Origin: Rhizomys pruinosus
Lineage: Eukaryota; Chordata; Mammalia; Rodentia; Spalacidae
Direction of reading: 5' to 3'
Assembly (NCBI GenBank): GCA_009823505.1
Contig: VZQC01007982.1
Span: 829,307-893,306, forward strand
Length of the DNA stretch: 64,000 nt
This document shows, in pieces, positions 20,439-35,300 of the stretch. The first letter of the stretch is position 1. Each line of letters starts with the position of its first letter. Below the pieces are notes generated by a model. That model had not been told where the DNA came from. It did not search any database and worked only from the letters and a program-made list of their open reading frames with translations. Both the position numbers and the translations under genes were made by a program.

Positions 20439-23400
20439 TCAAAAGATGTCAGGAACAATATAGTCAGTGTAAGTGCCGTCAATCAGCCCAGCTCCATTGT
20501 TGTGGACAAACCAGCAGGAGACTTCCACTCCACGTCTGGGGTCCTTTCTGTAGTCTTTCTGCAAGCCTCTGGAGACAAACAAGATAGCTGGGGTTGGTTC
20601 GCCTTCGGATACGGCAAGGCTGCCCCTGCCATGAAGGTCACCCCACCCACGTGCCTGGAGGAAGGGCCAAAGCAACAATAGAGGCAAAAAGCAGCCAAGG
20701 ACAGACGGACTGGACAGAAGCCCCCCCACCTGGTGACTATGAGCTGCCGATTCTTCACCACCATTGTGCCATCTGTCTTTGTGGGGTCAGAGCCTGGGTG
20801 GAGGTCAGACACCTCAAAATCAAAGGGGTAGAAGAATTGACCTGGAGGGTAGCATTGGAGGCTGTGGTTACTGTTGGGGTGGAGGCTACTCGGACCCTGC
20901 GCTTGGTTGGGGCTTGAGCAAGTTGCTTGGGCTTTTTCACAAGGCCTTGACTATGTCTATTGTTTTGGTATCAGAAGCCATGCCCGTTCCTTTTCCATCT
21001 CCACAGATGCCTTCCCTGACCGCCTTGCCTCCTGGCTTTTCAGCCAATTTCAAAGAGGAGAAAGGCCAGATAATCAACGACCTGATGCCCTCTGGACCTT
21101 TCTGTTTGTGAACTGGGCCTCTCTCCCAGGGTCACTTAGCTTTTGTCTGACTGCATTTGATCGTAATCTTTATGAAGGACAAGGCCCTCCCTCACCAGCA
21201 CAGCCCATCTCTGGATCTGCCTCGTGGAGACTGTGTCCCCACACCCACCAGCACACTGACACCTTCCCTAGCCACAGCTCTGCCCCCCTGGCCACACACC
21301 CAGCAGCCCCTGTGTCCGGGCTGACATCCGGTGACTGTCCAGCACATAGAAGCCCAGGAAGTCCTGGTGGACGGCACTCCCCTTCCACGTTCGGTGCAGG
21401 ACAATCTCAAAAGTGGCACCATCGTCCACAGACACCACCAGGTTCCTCTTCTTGTTGATGGTCACCACCATGCTGCAGGGCCAGGTAGCCATCAGGACAG
21501 AAGCATTTCCCCTGAACTCTCTGTGCATCCGCTTGCATTCTTTGGAACCCAGCTTCCCCCATGGCCCTCCCCCCTAGATATCTGGGTGCTATTTGTTCCC
21601 TCCCATATACCATTGTCCTGCATGGTTTAGAATGTACCAGGCCCTGTGCCAAGTCTGAAAACTGTACAAACTGAATCATTCAGGTCTCGTCCTGACCCTG
21701 TAAAGGACCAAGGTTCAGAAGGATTAAGTAACTTTCACATAGCTCATAGCTCATGGTCAGGAGAGCCAGGACTTAGACTCCAGCTATTCTAACATGAATC
21801 CTGTGAATCCCACTCACTGCCTGCATCTTTTACCTGGAGTCAGCTCACCTCTTCCTGTAGCTATGCTGCCTAGAACCAAGCTCCAGTGCCCAGCAGAGTT
21901 GGTTGAATAAATGAATAAGGGATGGAACAGACACAGCAGGTGCCCAAAGCGAAGCCCAGAGGACTCGAAGTCAGCGCAGCAGCCAGCTTCAGGGAAGGCG
22001 TGGCCTTGGCATTGGATCTGGGGCTGGCTTTGCTTGGTGGAGGTGGGGGTGGGATTCAAGGCTCCAAGCCCAAGGCATGTGCCCAAGAACCATGGAAAGT
22101 GAACGGTGTGGGTGTTCTAGAGCCCAGCTGTCTGCACAGGCCCTGTGGGGATCGTTCCCTCACACTGTGTGAGGAGCATAGGCTCTGAAAGCTCAGGCAG
22201 CAAAGCTGGCATTAGACCTCTGGACCTTCACCCATGCCACATGCTTCCGTCTTCCCCTCCCAGGCTACCCTAGTTACCCATCCTGCCGAAGCACAGCCTG
22301 GTCCCTCCAGGAGAACACAGGTCCGCCTGAGCTTGGGTTCAGCTTAATGTTCTGAGGAGTCACTTCCAGCTGGAAGTCTGATGCAGGATTTGAGATCCCC
22401 AGTCTCCCGAAGTACGTGCCCCCATGCTGCCCAGGGCTTCTGGCCTTGTTGCCAATGAGCTGCCCATTCACTGAGAAGCCTGCAGGAGGATGAGGGGCCA
22501 TCTGGTCAGGATGGGGCCTTTACACATTTTTCAAAATTTTATTTATTTTTATGTGTATGAATGTACTAATGTACTGTCTGCACGTAGGTCTGTGCAGCCA
22601 TGGCGTGCAACGCCGCAGAGGTCAGAAGAGGGTGTCAGATTCCCCTGGAACTGGAGTTAAAGATGGTTCTCAACCACCATGTGGGTGCTGGGGTTCAAAC
22701 TCGGGTCTTCTGCAAGAGCAGTGGGTGCTTTTTAACTGCTAGGCCATCTCTCCAGCCCAAGGATGGGGCTTTTATTCATCCCAGGAGGACTGGTCCTGTT
22801 CTCAAGACCACCTGTTTCCTTCCTGCCTACCTCCTGCCTGTGTTAACCACACTGAATGTCCTGTACTCTTCTCACATTGGGGCAGATTCACAGTAGGTGA
22901 TAGAAGTGCATTTGTCAGTCCTGATAGCCCTCCGCACCGTCACTACTCCAACATGGCGAGTCTCATGCTCCAAAGCTGACATCTAAGAAAATGATCATGG
23001 GGCTGAAGAGATGGCCTAGCAGTTAAGAGCGCCGACCGCTCTTGCAGAGGACCCAGGTTCGATCCCCAGCACCCACATGGCGGCTGAGAACCGTCTGTAA
23101 CTCCAATTCCAGGAGAACTCCAGTTCCAGGGGATTATGAGACCCTCTTCTGACCTCCGCGGCATTGCACGACACAGGTGCACAGACCTGCACGCAAAACA
23201 GTACATTCATACACATAAATAAATAAAATTAAGTAAAAAAATAATAAAAGTAAAAAGAAAATGATCACCTATTGATTTTTTCCTTCCCCAAATTCAATGA
23301 GGGCAGGACAGCTGCTGTCCCCACCACATCCCAGCCCCTAGTCAGTGCCCAACAGACATGAAGTTGGCTGACTGGATGGGGAGGGAGAAGGACGGGACAG

Positions 23401-26400
23401 AAAGCCTGCTTACCAGAGCCCTGCTGGAGAGTGCTTTGAGAATGCACAGCCATGTGTGGGGGAAAGATGGGACAGGACCTGTGACATGCAGGCCCCGCAG
23501 AAGTCAGAAATGAGGGCTCCTTGTTTGAAAATGCTTAAGGAGCCAAGAGAGCAAGGCAGAGCATTCGACCAAGGACAAGGCCCGTCTAGATGTAGGTCCC
23601 ATGTGTGGTTGGGTCACACCCACGTAGGGTCCAGTCAAGGACATGGAGTTAGAGGAAGACAGAAGGAGCCTGCAGTGGGCAGCATGTAAGGCAGTGGGCA
23701 GTGGAGGCCATGCCCCAGTACTGTCTCCAGCTGAACGTGAAGGGCAGAGAAAGACTGGCTCTGCCCCACCTGGCAGAGGGCTCATTACCTACCATACCTG
23801 TGTTGGGGTCCTGCACCAGGCTCAGGATCACACCAGGTTCCTCATTGATGTTGAAGCACAGGCTGTCCTCTTTCTGGGGTACATAGATGATGAAGTGGGG
23901 GTCGGTGTCCACTGAGAACACAGCAGAGTCTGTTACGTTGGGAATTGGGCTGATGGGCCAATTAGAGGAATCCTTCAGACTCCCGGACTCACCGCCTGTC
24001 ACTCGGTTTGGCAACTTTGAGACTATGGAGCTGCTGGCTGTGGGGGAAGGCTGTGTGGCCGACAGGACAAACGCTGATGGCGGAAGTGAATGGCACTGAG
24101 AAGGGAGCTCACCAGGCCTCCCTGGAGCTGGGGGTCTCCTCCCCGCCACTCCCCACCCAGGTGGGCTGGCCCAGCCCAACGTCATGGACAGTGGAGAGCA
24201 TCACATGGCCTCAATACCTCCCGGGATACACAGACAGAACTTTGGCCCTCTGAGGTAGGATGCCCCTGACCTGTCTCTTCCCACAGGAACCCAGGTGGGA
24301 GAAGCCAGGCCCACATTGGATTGGGGGGTGTCCTAAGAATCCCCAGCGAGGCAGTGAAGGGAACTGATAATCTCAGGGCATGGATCAGAACCGAATGCTC
24401 AGAGGAGGCAGAGGGAGGAGCCTAGAGAGCTTCGGAGATGAGAGGCTCCTGCTGACACTTACTCCTCCTGGGTCCCACCATCTCTGCAGAAGACAAGGAA
24501 GGCACAGTGTCACTCTGCCACCCCATCCCACCTCCAGGGCATGCAAGTCAGTTCACAAGTGCACCGCAAGCCTTGCTAAGGTTGAAGAGGTATCCCCGGT
24601 AAGCCACTTCCTCACAAACACATGCTGGGGAGAGGGAGCAGAGGGCTGGGAGAGGTTCTGTCTGGCAAAGGCCCAGGAAACACGAAGGATGCAGCCCTGA
24701 GCTTGTGATGAAAGGTGAAGGGCTCCTTGGCAGAAGGAAGAAGCCCAGGAAGGAGTGGGGTGGGCAAAGACATCAAAACAGTGAGCCATGAGCCTGGTGG
24801 GCAGAGCATGTGCCACCTGCCCAGCCACCAGAAGCCCAGTGCGAGAACCAGCTGGACTGAAAACTCACCCAGGGGCTGAGAATCTGGAAGGAGGGAAAAT
24901 GAAGATAATTAAAACCCAGGAGCATTTGCGCACGAAGCCTTCCCGACCACCGACCCCACTTCTCTTACCATCTGGGGACTTGTCAATGATGGGCTCCAGC
25001 CCATCCTGATCTGTCAGGCCTCTGATGGTCATAGAAGTCATCGGTGTCACGAACTGATAGTCCAGTGACATCTTCAGGACCTGAGATGACAGGTTGGCCT
25101 TTTGTTGTCCTTCTGCCTTCATCCTGGGTACAAGACACACAGTGGCTCTGAGACCTCTCAGGTGGTGACACACTTGATTCTTCCCTCAGCCCCCTACCAG
25201 CTCATTCACTCTTTCATTCATTCAATAAACACTCAAGCGCCTGCACTGCTCTATTCAATAGCCGTGGCCTCAAGGACCTCAGGGTCACAAAGCGTCCCAT
25301 AGAGAAAGCCTTAGCTTGTTCTCCCAGTAAGTAGGGATGATGAAGGAAGTCCTTCTCAGGTGGTGAGGAACACACGAGGAGGACTAGTCACAGCACTCCC
25401 ACAGCGAGCAGCAGCCACCTCTGAGGCAGCTCAGAGGGGCTAAAGGGCGGCACTATCTGCAGAGGCCCCTTCCACACCCAAGACTCACAGTGTAGACTGT
25501 GAGCAAGCACATCTGACCCCCTTGCGACCTGCAGGCCTCGAAGCACACGTCTCTCTGTCCACCACTCCACCGTGAGGAGGGAGCTTGGGGTGGACGGTGT
25601 CCACTCGGGGTAGCCCCAGGGACCCTACCGCTTTGCCAGCAGCTCCTGGATGGTGAGGTAGGCCCAGAGGCGCTCCACGTGGTTCTCCAGCATGTGGCCC
25701 CGCTCTTGGAGCAGTTTCTTCATCTCATCCTCATCCACTAGACAGGTTGTCTTAAATTCTTGTCTTTCCTGAGAGTTGAGACGGGGAGAGAGGCGGCGCG
25801 CCATGACAGCACCATCCCTGGCTGGTGCTGAGGCTGTGTGGAGCCCCCTCATCTAGTCTCTGCTGCTTTATTCACACCATCACCACTCTCTTGGAGCTTG
25901 TCCTCGCCGTCATTCATTCATTCATTCATGCACTCATTCTTTTTTTTTTTTTTAATTTTATTTATTTCTGTATGTGTATGAATGTACTGTCTGCATGCAG
26001 GTCTGTGCACCCGTGTCGTGCAATGCCGCGGAGGTCAGAAGAGGGTGTCGGATTCCCCTGGAACTGGACGTTCTCCTGGAACTGGAGTTTCGGACGGTCT
26101 CGGCCGCCATGTGGGTGCTGGGGATCGAACCTGGGTCCTCTGCAAGAGCACTCGACGCTCTTAACCACTAGGCCATCTCTCCAGCCCTCATGCACTCATT
26201 CTACAGATGTCAGCTGGCCACCTTCTTTGATCCAGGCTTGGTCTAAGCCCAGGATCCAGCGGACAGGAGACCCAATCCTGGCCTCATGGAGTTTACCCTC
26301 TCTGCAGAGGCCAACAAACACCTGCTGTGTCTGCTGTGATCCACTTCCCTGAAGGGTCACTGAGTTTCAGCTAGGCCACCCTGTCCAACTTGCCATAGCA

Positions 26401-29400
26401 GAGACATGGGCCTTCCATTTCCTACAATAACAGAGCCCATCCTAAAGTGTTCTTTGCACCAGGCCCTGTGTCTGGTACTACATGGATTATGCCATTTGCA
26501 ACCTCTCTCCAACATACACGTGTACTCAAGGGCAGTGCCGTCTTGGTGTCACAGAAAGGAAACTGAGGCCTACAGAGCTGGATAGGATAAGGCTAGGGTC
26601 CTGTTTATGCTCTCTCCTCCAGGCCTGAGCTCCAAGCTCTCAGTCTCATTGCTAGTTGAGTCCATGGCCTGAAAGATAGGCCAGGCTCCCTCATCCCTAG
26701 AGTGCTCCACACATCCGCATCCCTAGAACTCTCCACACATCCGCACACTTGCGCTCATCCCTAGAGCGCTCCACACATCTGCACACTTGCGCTCATCCCT
26801 AGAACTCTCCACACATCCGCATCCCTAGAACTCTCCACACATCCGCACACTTGCGCTCATCCCTAGAGTGCTCCACACATCCGCATCCCTAGAAAGCTCC
26901 ACACATCCGCACACTTGCGCTCATCCCTAGAACGCTCCACACATCTGCATGCTTGCGCTCATCCCTAGAGCGCTCCACACATCCGCATCCCTAGAGCGCT
27001 CCACACATCCGCATCCCTAGAACGCTCCACACATCCGCACACTTGCGCTCATCCCTAGAACACTCCACACATCCACATGCTTGCGCTCATCCCTAGAGCA
27101 CTCCACACATCTGCACGCTTGCACTCATCCCTAGAACGCTCCACACATCCGCATCCCTAGAACGCTCCACATGTCCGCACACTTGCGCTCATCCCTAGAG
27201 TGCTCCACACATCCGCACACTTGCGCTCATCCCTAGAACGCTCCACACATCTGCACACTTGCACTCATCCCTAGAATGCTCCACACATCCGCACACTTGC
27301 ACTCATCCCTAGAACGCTCCACACATCCGCATCCCTAGAGTGCTCCACACATCCGCACACTTGCGCTCATCCCTAGAGCGCTCCACACATCCGCACACTT
27401 GCGCTCATCCCTAGAATGCTCCACACATCCGCACACTTGCACTCATCCCTAGAACGCTCCACACATCCGCATCCCTAGAGTGCTCCACACATCCACACAC
27501 TTGCACTCATTGCTCCACGGCACCAGGCATGCATGTGGACCCAAGGCAGTGCAGAGGAGTGTCTAGGACATTGAAGTCCAGGGCTGGATTAGATGGCCTA
27601 ACGTGTTAAAGAGACCGACCGACTCTTAGCAGGGAGACACTCTCGGGTTCGCATCCCAGCACCCACCATAGTGGGCCGGAGCGCGAGAGCCGTCTGAAAC
27701 TCCAATTCCAGGAAACTCCAGCACTCCAGGGGAATCGAGAGAGACCCTCTTCTTCTGACCTCCGTGCATGCGCGGACCCACACGGGTGGCACAGACCTGC
27801 ATGAGGACAGTACATTGATACACATACAGAAATTAAAAAAAAAAAAAAAAAAAAAAAGGAAATGAGACCAGGTGAGAAGCAAAGGCCTCCTGCTGTCTCA
27901 TGCCTGAGGGAATGATGGAAGGAGTACTGAGCACTGCGGGGTCCATCTGACCCAGGGATTACAACTACTCAGTGTTCCCTCAGTTCCATTCCAGCATGTC
28001 TAGTCCTCAGACCTGGACACAAGTGGCATGACTCTGGGGAGGATGCTACTATGGGGAAGGTCCGTGGGAGTGGGGAAAGGTGGGGAACAGTGTGGGTTTG
28101 GGGGTTTTAGGCACTGTCTGGTTTCTTCCCTCTCCTCAGTCTACCACTTACTCCATGAGCCCGCACATCAGCCTTGAAGGTGTTCAGTTTGTGGTCAGCA
28201 ATGTGCCCAGCCACCACAATCTCTGAGCCATCATAGTACTGTTTATGTCGGTGCTGGGTTAGGGCCAGGACGGCATCCTGGGGATACTGTAGCTCCACAT
28301 CTGTCAACAGGGGGTTGGCTACTTGGTTGTAGAAACCCTGCAGGGATGGGAGATGAGGCCTCAGAGCACAGCACCACAACACCTGATACAAAGTCCACTC
28401 ACAAAGGGGGGGTGTTGGAGTTCCACCTTAGATGTGGTATCTGGCCACAGAGAGGTTAACTAACGCCCAAGGTTATATTGTTGATTTGAACTCTAGATCA
28501 GAGTTTTATCTTCTCTAGGCTGATAGGAAAATGCCCACGAGGCCCCAAGGCATGTTGCTGATGATATGTGGGAGGCATGGGGGAGACCTGTAGCTGCTGG
28601 GCGGCGTCATGGTCCTCATAAATTCTCTGAGCCCATCCGTTGTTTTCCATGGACATAACCTCCAGGAAATTAAAGTCCAGGTCATGGCCAAAGCCCAGGT
28701 TGTAGAGAGGGAACTTGCCCTGGATGGCGTCACGTACATTCTTGAGGATCTGGGAGCGGTCCGTTTCCCCTGCAGCCACACATCCAGGCAGTGATGAGAT
28801 GCTGGCTCACAGGGATGGGGGACTCCTGGGAGGCTTTGTGTACTACCTTGGCAGCCCAGCCTCCCACCCCATGTCATCGACAGTCCCCATATGTATCTGA
28901 AAGCATCACCTGGAAACTGCAACATCTATAAACAGCTCCTCACAGGCCCTACCTGATCATGTGGACTCCTCACAGGCCTACCTGATCATGTGGACTCCTC
29001 AGAGGCCCTACCTGATCATGTGGACTCCTCACAGGGCCCAGCTGATCATGTGGACTCTCACAGCCCTACCTGATCATATGGACTCCTCACAGGGCGTAGC
29101 TGATCATGTGGACTCCTCACAGGCCTACCTGATCATGTGGACTCCTCACAGCCCTACCTGATCATGTGAAGTCCTCACAGGGCCTGGCTGATCATGTGGA
29201 CTCTTCACAGCCCTACCTGATCATGTGGACTCCTCACAGGGCCCAGCTGATCATGTGGACTCCTTACAGGTCCAGCTGATCATGTGGACTCCTCACAGGG
29301 CCCAGCTGATCATGTGGACTCCTTACAGGCCCAGCTGATCATGTGGACTCCTTACAGGCCCACCTGATCATGTGGACTCCTCACAGGCCCTACCTGATCA

Positions 29401-32293
29401 TGTGGACTCCTCATAGGCCCACCTGATCATGTGGACTCCTCACAGGGCCCAGCTGATCATGTGGACTCCTTACAGGCCCACCTGATCATGTGGACTCCTC
29501 ACAGGGCCCAGCTGATCATGTGGACTCCTTACAGGCCCACCTGATCATGTGGACTCCTCACAGGCCCTACCTGATCATATGGACTCCTCACAGGCCTACC
29601 TGATCATGTGGACTCCTCACAGCCCTACCTGATCATGTGGACTCCTCACAGGCCTACCTGATCATGTGGACTCCTCACAGGGCCTGGCTGATCATGTGGA
29701 CTCCTCACAGCCCTACCTGATCATGTGGACTCCTCACAGGCCTACCCGATCATGTGGACTCCTCACAGGGCCCAGCTGATCATGTGGACTCCTCACAGGC
29801 CCACCTGATCATGTGGACTCCTCACAGGCCCACCTGATAATGTGGACTCCTCACAGGCCTACCTGATCATGTGGACTCCTCACAGGGCCCAGCTGATCAT
29901 GTGGACTCCTCACAGGGCCCAGCTGATCATGTGGACTCCTCACAGGGCCTGGCTGATCATGTGGACTCTGCACGGGCAGCCCTGACTCTGCTCAAACTCT
30001 CCTATGGCTCCTTACCATGGCCTGGGAGCCCGGCCAGCCCTTCCACTCTCATTTCACCCCACTCCACACATGTTCTCGTTCCTGGCCATGCCCTGCCAAG
30101 ATCCCTTCCTGGCTCTTCCTCTGCTTTTCACTCTGAACTCAGGGCTTACCTCTTTCAGGAAGCCTTCCCAGACCTCACTTGGGCCAGGTGCCCCTTGTCA
30201 GGCATTCTGTAACCATGTGGTACCCTATTCTTTCAGGATCCTTGGTAGAGATTCCTCGCTGGGTCTGCTTGAGAGCAGGGACACATCTCATTCTCTTGAT
30301 ATCTCTTCTCAGCCCTCTGCCTTGGGCTTTCCACAAAGAAGGTGCTAAATAAGTAAACTCAGCCTATAAATCCTGCCCATCCCTTGAGGCCATGAGCAGC
30401 CCAGTGTCATATAGAAACCGCCCCCCCCATTCCTAACTCACAAGACAGAGTGTACCTTGAAGCCCCACACACTGTATGGTCTGAACTGCTTTCAGGCCAG
30501 CACTTGCCTTTTACTCTGAGCCTTTCTGCCCCTATTGGTCTCTCTAACGCATGAGTTTCCAGGCCGGTTACCTCTTGCAATGAGGAGATCTCCCAAGGCA
30601 GCCCTTGGGGCACTCACCCTCAGTGGGCTCGCCGTCCGTCAACATGATGAGAATCGAGGCAAAGCTGTTGAGTTCTGGGTGGCTTTCCTGAGCTTTGTTC
30701 AAGATCTCAACTCCTCGGAGCAACCCCCCATTCAGGTTTGTGGCTGGAAAGAAGAAAAATCAGATTAGTGTACATCTATACTCCAGGGAAACAGAGGCAA
30801 TGCCAGGATGGTCTGAGACCCCTTCCCTTACCCCCAGCCAGGGAGAAGCGCTGCACGAAGCCTTGGGCTGCTTGCAGGTTGGTCTGCGATGCCGGAACCA
30901 GGGAGCCCTTCCATGATTGTACTTGGGACCCAAAGAGGACCAGATCAAAGTAGTCCCCTGGCCTCAGGTCCCCCAGGATCTTAAGGAGTGCTTCCTTGGT
31001 CTACAAAGACAGGAAGTGAGAGGAGGGACCCAGCCCCTGGATGGCTGTATGATAGCTGCTTTCATCAACCCAGATAGTCACTACAGAGATCCCCAGTGCG
31101 GAGGTGCACAGAAGGCAAGCAGAGATGACAGCCAGGTGGCCCCCAGAGAGCAGCATCCTGCTGAGACCTGGAGTGCATGAGGGCCACAGAGAAGGCAGAA
31201 GGACCCAACAGAGGAGGAACTGACCAGGAGTTTGGGGGAAGCAGGGTCAATAAATAAACCTGTTTTTCTAGAACTTGACTTGTGCAGTGTGGCTTCAGGG
31301 CTTCTATGGGGCCCCGCGCTTGTAGTGCATAGGCTTTCTCTCCTGACCACGTCTCTATCAGGAAACTCCATGACCCCGTGAGCCTCTTATCCTCAGTTGC
31401 ACAGTGAGGAAACTGGCTGGCTCCTGAGCAGGGATTTCCAGTTATGTCCCTGTCTCTGCTCAGTTGAATATGTCCCAAGCCCCTCTGGCAGTCAAACCTG
31501 GGTGGAGCGAGGGATGCTGCTGAAGAAGCTTCTGCTAGGCAAACTGCTCAAAGCTGCAGTTTACCTGCTTCACTTTCTGGCCTTCCATGGAGCCACTGAT
31601 GTCAATCACAAAAACCAGGTTCTTTCTCATGTTCGTCAGGTTTTGGGGGGCAAAGAAGTGAGCAAAGTAATTGTTGGCCACCTGGAAAAGAAGAGAGCAA
31701 GAAGGGCCTCTCTCCCAAGTACCCTTTCCTTGCTGGACTTGGGCCTTGAGCTTCCGGCTTACCAGAAGGTCACAGAGCTTGTCTCGATTGACATCGTAAG
31801 TCACCTTGAAGTCCCCATTCAGCAAAGATGTAGAGCATGTGGGGCAGGTCTGCTGCTGACCCACAGTGGGGCGGAAGAGCACATGACCCTGAAACCAACA
31901 GGATGCGAGGCATCAGTGGTTTGTGCAATTGCAAACAGGATGTCCGAAAAGAGCTTAAGATTTGTGTGGGGCTGGGAGGCAGCACAGTGGCAGAGTCCTC
32001 CCTACTATGCAGGAGGTTCAATCCCCAATACCAACAAAAACCAAACAAAAATAATCGGGGGGCTAGAGGGGTGGCCTAGAGGTCAAAAGCTCTTGGTGTT
32101 CTCTTAGAAAATCCAAGTTTGGTTCCCAGTAGGCACGTTGGGACCCTTACATCTGCCCGTGACTGCAGCTACAGTGACTGCAATGCCCTCTTCTGGCCTC
32201 TGTGGGAACCACACTCATGTGCACATACCCACACATAGACACACACACATATACATAAATAAAAATAAATCCTAAAAACTGTTTGGATGTACA

Positions 32294-32348
<55 letters not shown>

Positions 32349-35300
32349 ACATATGCATGCGTCTGCCTGGACACAGGAATGAGTCCAGGTGGGCACTCAC
32401 TTAGCTTCTGAATATATACACTTGTCTGTGATAGGAGAGAAGACCTAGTTCTTTGCTGCTGAATCACTGGGATTTCTACAATAAGTATGAAAACAGGAAC
32501 AAAATAATAGCAGTAGAACAGTGAGAAGGATCTTAGCCAACTCCGACTGTGCAGGAAAAAGGCAAGGCTACTAGCCGGGCGTAGTGGCGCACGCCTTTAA
32601 TCCTAGCACTTGGGAGGCAGAGGCAGGAGGATCTTTGTGAGTTCAAGGCCAGCCTGGTCTACAGAGTGCATTCCAGGACAGCTGGGGCTACAAGGAGACC
32701 CTGTCTCGAAAAGACCAAAAAAAAAAAAAAAAAAGAAAAAAATGCAAGGCTACAAGCCAGCATGGTGGTGCATGCCTATGGTGCCAGCCCTCAAATGGCA
32801 GACAGGATCTCTAGCTCAAGGTCTGCCTGGTCTACATAGTGACATGATGAGAGAGACTGTCTAAAAAAAGAGTAAACCTATAATACTGTGCATGAAGAAA
32901 ACAAACAAACAAACCACCTCACTCACTTGGGTTGGCAAAAAAGCAGAGACTACAAGAAAGAAGTCAGAAAGAAGCTGAGCCTGGCCTGAGTCCTCTGGCA
33001 TTCACAGAAGAGTGAATTCTCTTCAACACTTTCTGTATTTCTGTACTTCCTACATTTTATTTAAAGGATTTTAATGTTTACTTCTTGTTTATTTGTTATA
33101 AAAGTACTGTATGTTCGGGGCTGGAGAGATGGCCTAGCGGTTAAGAGCACCGACTGCTCTTGCAGAGGAACCGGGTTCGATCCCCAGCACCCACATGGCA
33201 GCTGAGAACCGTCTTTAACTCCAGTTCCAGGGGAATCTGATGCCCTCTTCTGACCTCCGCGGCATTGCACGACACGGGTGCACAGACCTGCATGCAGACA
33301 GTACATTCGTACACATAATAAAATAAATAAAATTTTAAAAAGACATCAAAACCTTTAAAAAAAAGCTTTGAAAATGATTGTTCAGAAGACAGAGGACAGG
33401 TCTGCTAGCACTCTGAGGGGCCCTCGGCTGGTGAGGTGATCCACAGATAAAGTGCTTGCTACTAAGTAAGCTCGACAACCTGAGTCTGATCCCTGGAGCC
33501 CATGTAACTGAGAGAACTAACCCCACAAAATTTTCCTTGGATCCCTACATCATGCTGTGGCATGTATATGCACGCATAATAATAATAAATAAAATTATAA
33601 ACCATAAGAATAAAAATAAATCCAGATGTGGTGGCGCACACCCTTAACCCCAGCTCTCGGGAGGCAGAGGCAGGTGGATCTCTATGAGGTCAAGTCCAGT
33701 CTGCTCTATCTACATAGCGAGTTCCAGGCTAGCCAGGCTACATAGTGAGATTCCTGTTTCATGCTTGAAGTAAATAAGGAGTTGGAGAAATGGCTTAGCA
33801 GTTTAGAGCATTGTCTGTTCTTGCAGAGGACCTGGGTTTTATTCCCAGCACCCACATGGCAGCTAACAGCCATCTGTAACTCTAGTTTCAGGGAATCCAA
33901 CGTCATTTTCTGACCTTACTGGCATTACATGACACAGGTGCACTTACATACATGTAGGCATAACACTCATACATATAACATAAAAGTAATAAAATTCTTT
34001 TCATCTTTTTCTTTTGAGACAGGGTCTCCCTTTTAGTCCTACCTGGAACTTGCTCTGTAGACCACACTGGCCTTGAACTCACAGAGATCCACCTGCCTCT
34101 GCCTTCCAAGTGCTGGGATTAAAGGCATGTGCCACCACACCCAGACTAAGACAGTTCTTAGTCGCCATGTGGGTGCTGGGAATCAAACCTGTGTCCTCTG
34201 CAAGAGCAGTCAGTGCTCTTAACTGCTGAGCCATCTCTCTAGCCCCATAAAATATTTTTAAACTAATTAACTAACTAAATAAATAAATAGTATCCTGCTG
34301 AATTATAAGAGACATTTAACTTGCAGAGTCACTAGGCAAAGGATCTAGGAACTAAAAATTTGCCCTGGGCCTCAGATAAAGGTAAGCTGGGAATCAGGGC
34401 ACTTGCTTGATTGTCTGCCTACATGCCACACTCCTCCAGGACCAGGATAGGTCAAGAAAAGGCTCTGGGGGCTGGAGAGATAGCCTAGCGGTTAAGAGCG
34501 CCGACTGCTCTTGAAGAGGACCAGGGTTCGATCCCCAGCACCCACATGTTGGCTGAGAACAGTCTGTAACTCCAATTCCAGGAGAACTCCAGTTCCAGGG
34601 GAATCTGACACCGTCTTCTGACGTTGGCGACATTGCATGACTCGGGTGCCCAAACCTATTTGCAGACAGTACGTTCATACACATAGCACATTCATACACA
34701 TAAAAATAAATAAATAAAAATTTAAAAAAAGAAAAAGAAAAGGGCTCTGGAAATCCTGGATTTCAAGTAACAAGTCCTTAGGCAAGGCCAAAGACCTTTC
34801 TAAAATTATCATGTTTCCATGGAAACCACAGCTGGGGTTGCTTATATGCCTGAATGATGTCTGGTGGATGGGATGCAGGCAAAGGTGAAATGGAGACAAG
34901 CCATAAAGTCACCGTGGCCTCCACTCCAGTGTGGCGAGACCAGCCTTCCTCAAGATGCAGGCTCTGTTAAAGTGTCCTGAGAAGCAGGAGAGTGGAGCCC
35001 TCCTGGGACTCTAAGCAGATGGCACTTGCCTCTCTCGCTGCTACTGCTTGGGTATCATGTGTCCCCCTGAGAGGCTTCATGTATTGAAGGCTTAGTCCCT
35101 GATGCAAGAGCGTTCTGAGATTGAGCTTTGGGGAAGTGCTCGTATCATGGGGCACTGCCTCCATCCGTGGTTGAGGCAGGAGGTTGCAAGTTTGAGGACA
35201 GCCTGAGCTACATGATGAGACCCTGTCTCAATAAAACAGAACAAAGCCCCAAACTGAGTAGTCCACTGGGAAGTTGTGAAACAGGAGAGTTGAAGCTGGG

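Noticed and set aside
26691..29972. CRISPR-like arrays of regular repeats
   Set aside because: They are mammalian minisatellites without unique spacers, inside introns of a eukaryotic gene.
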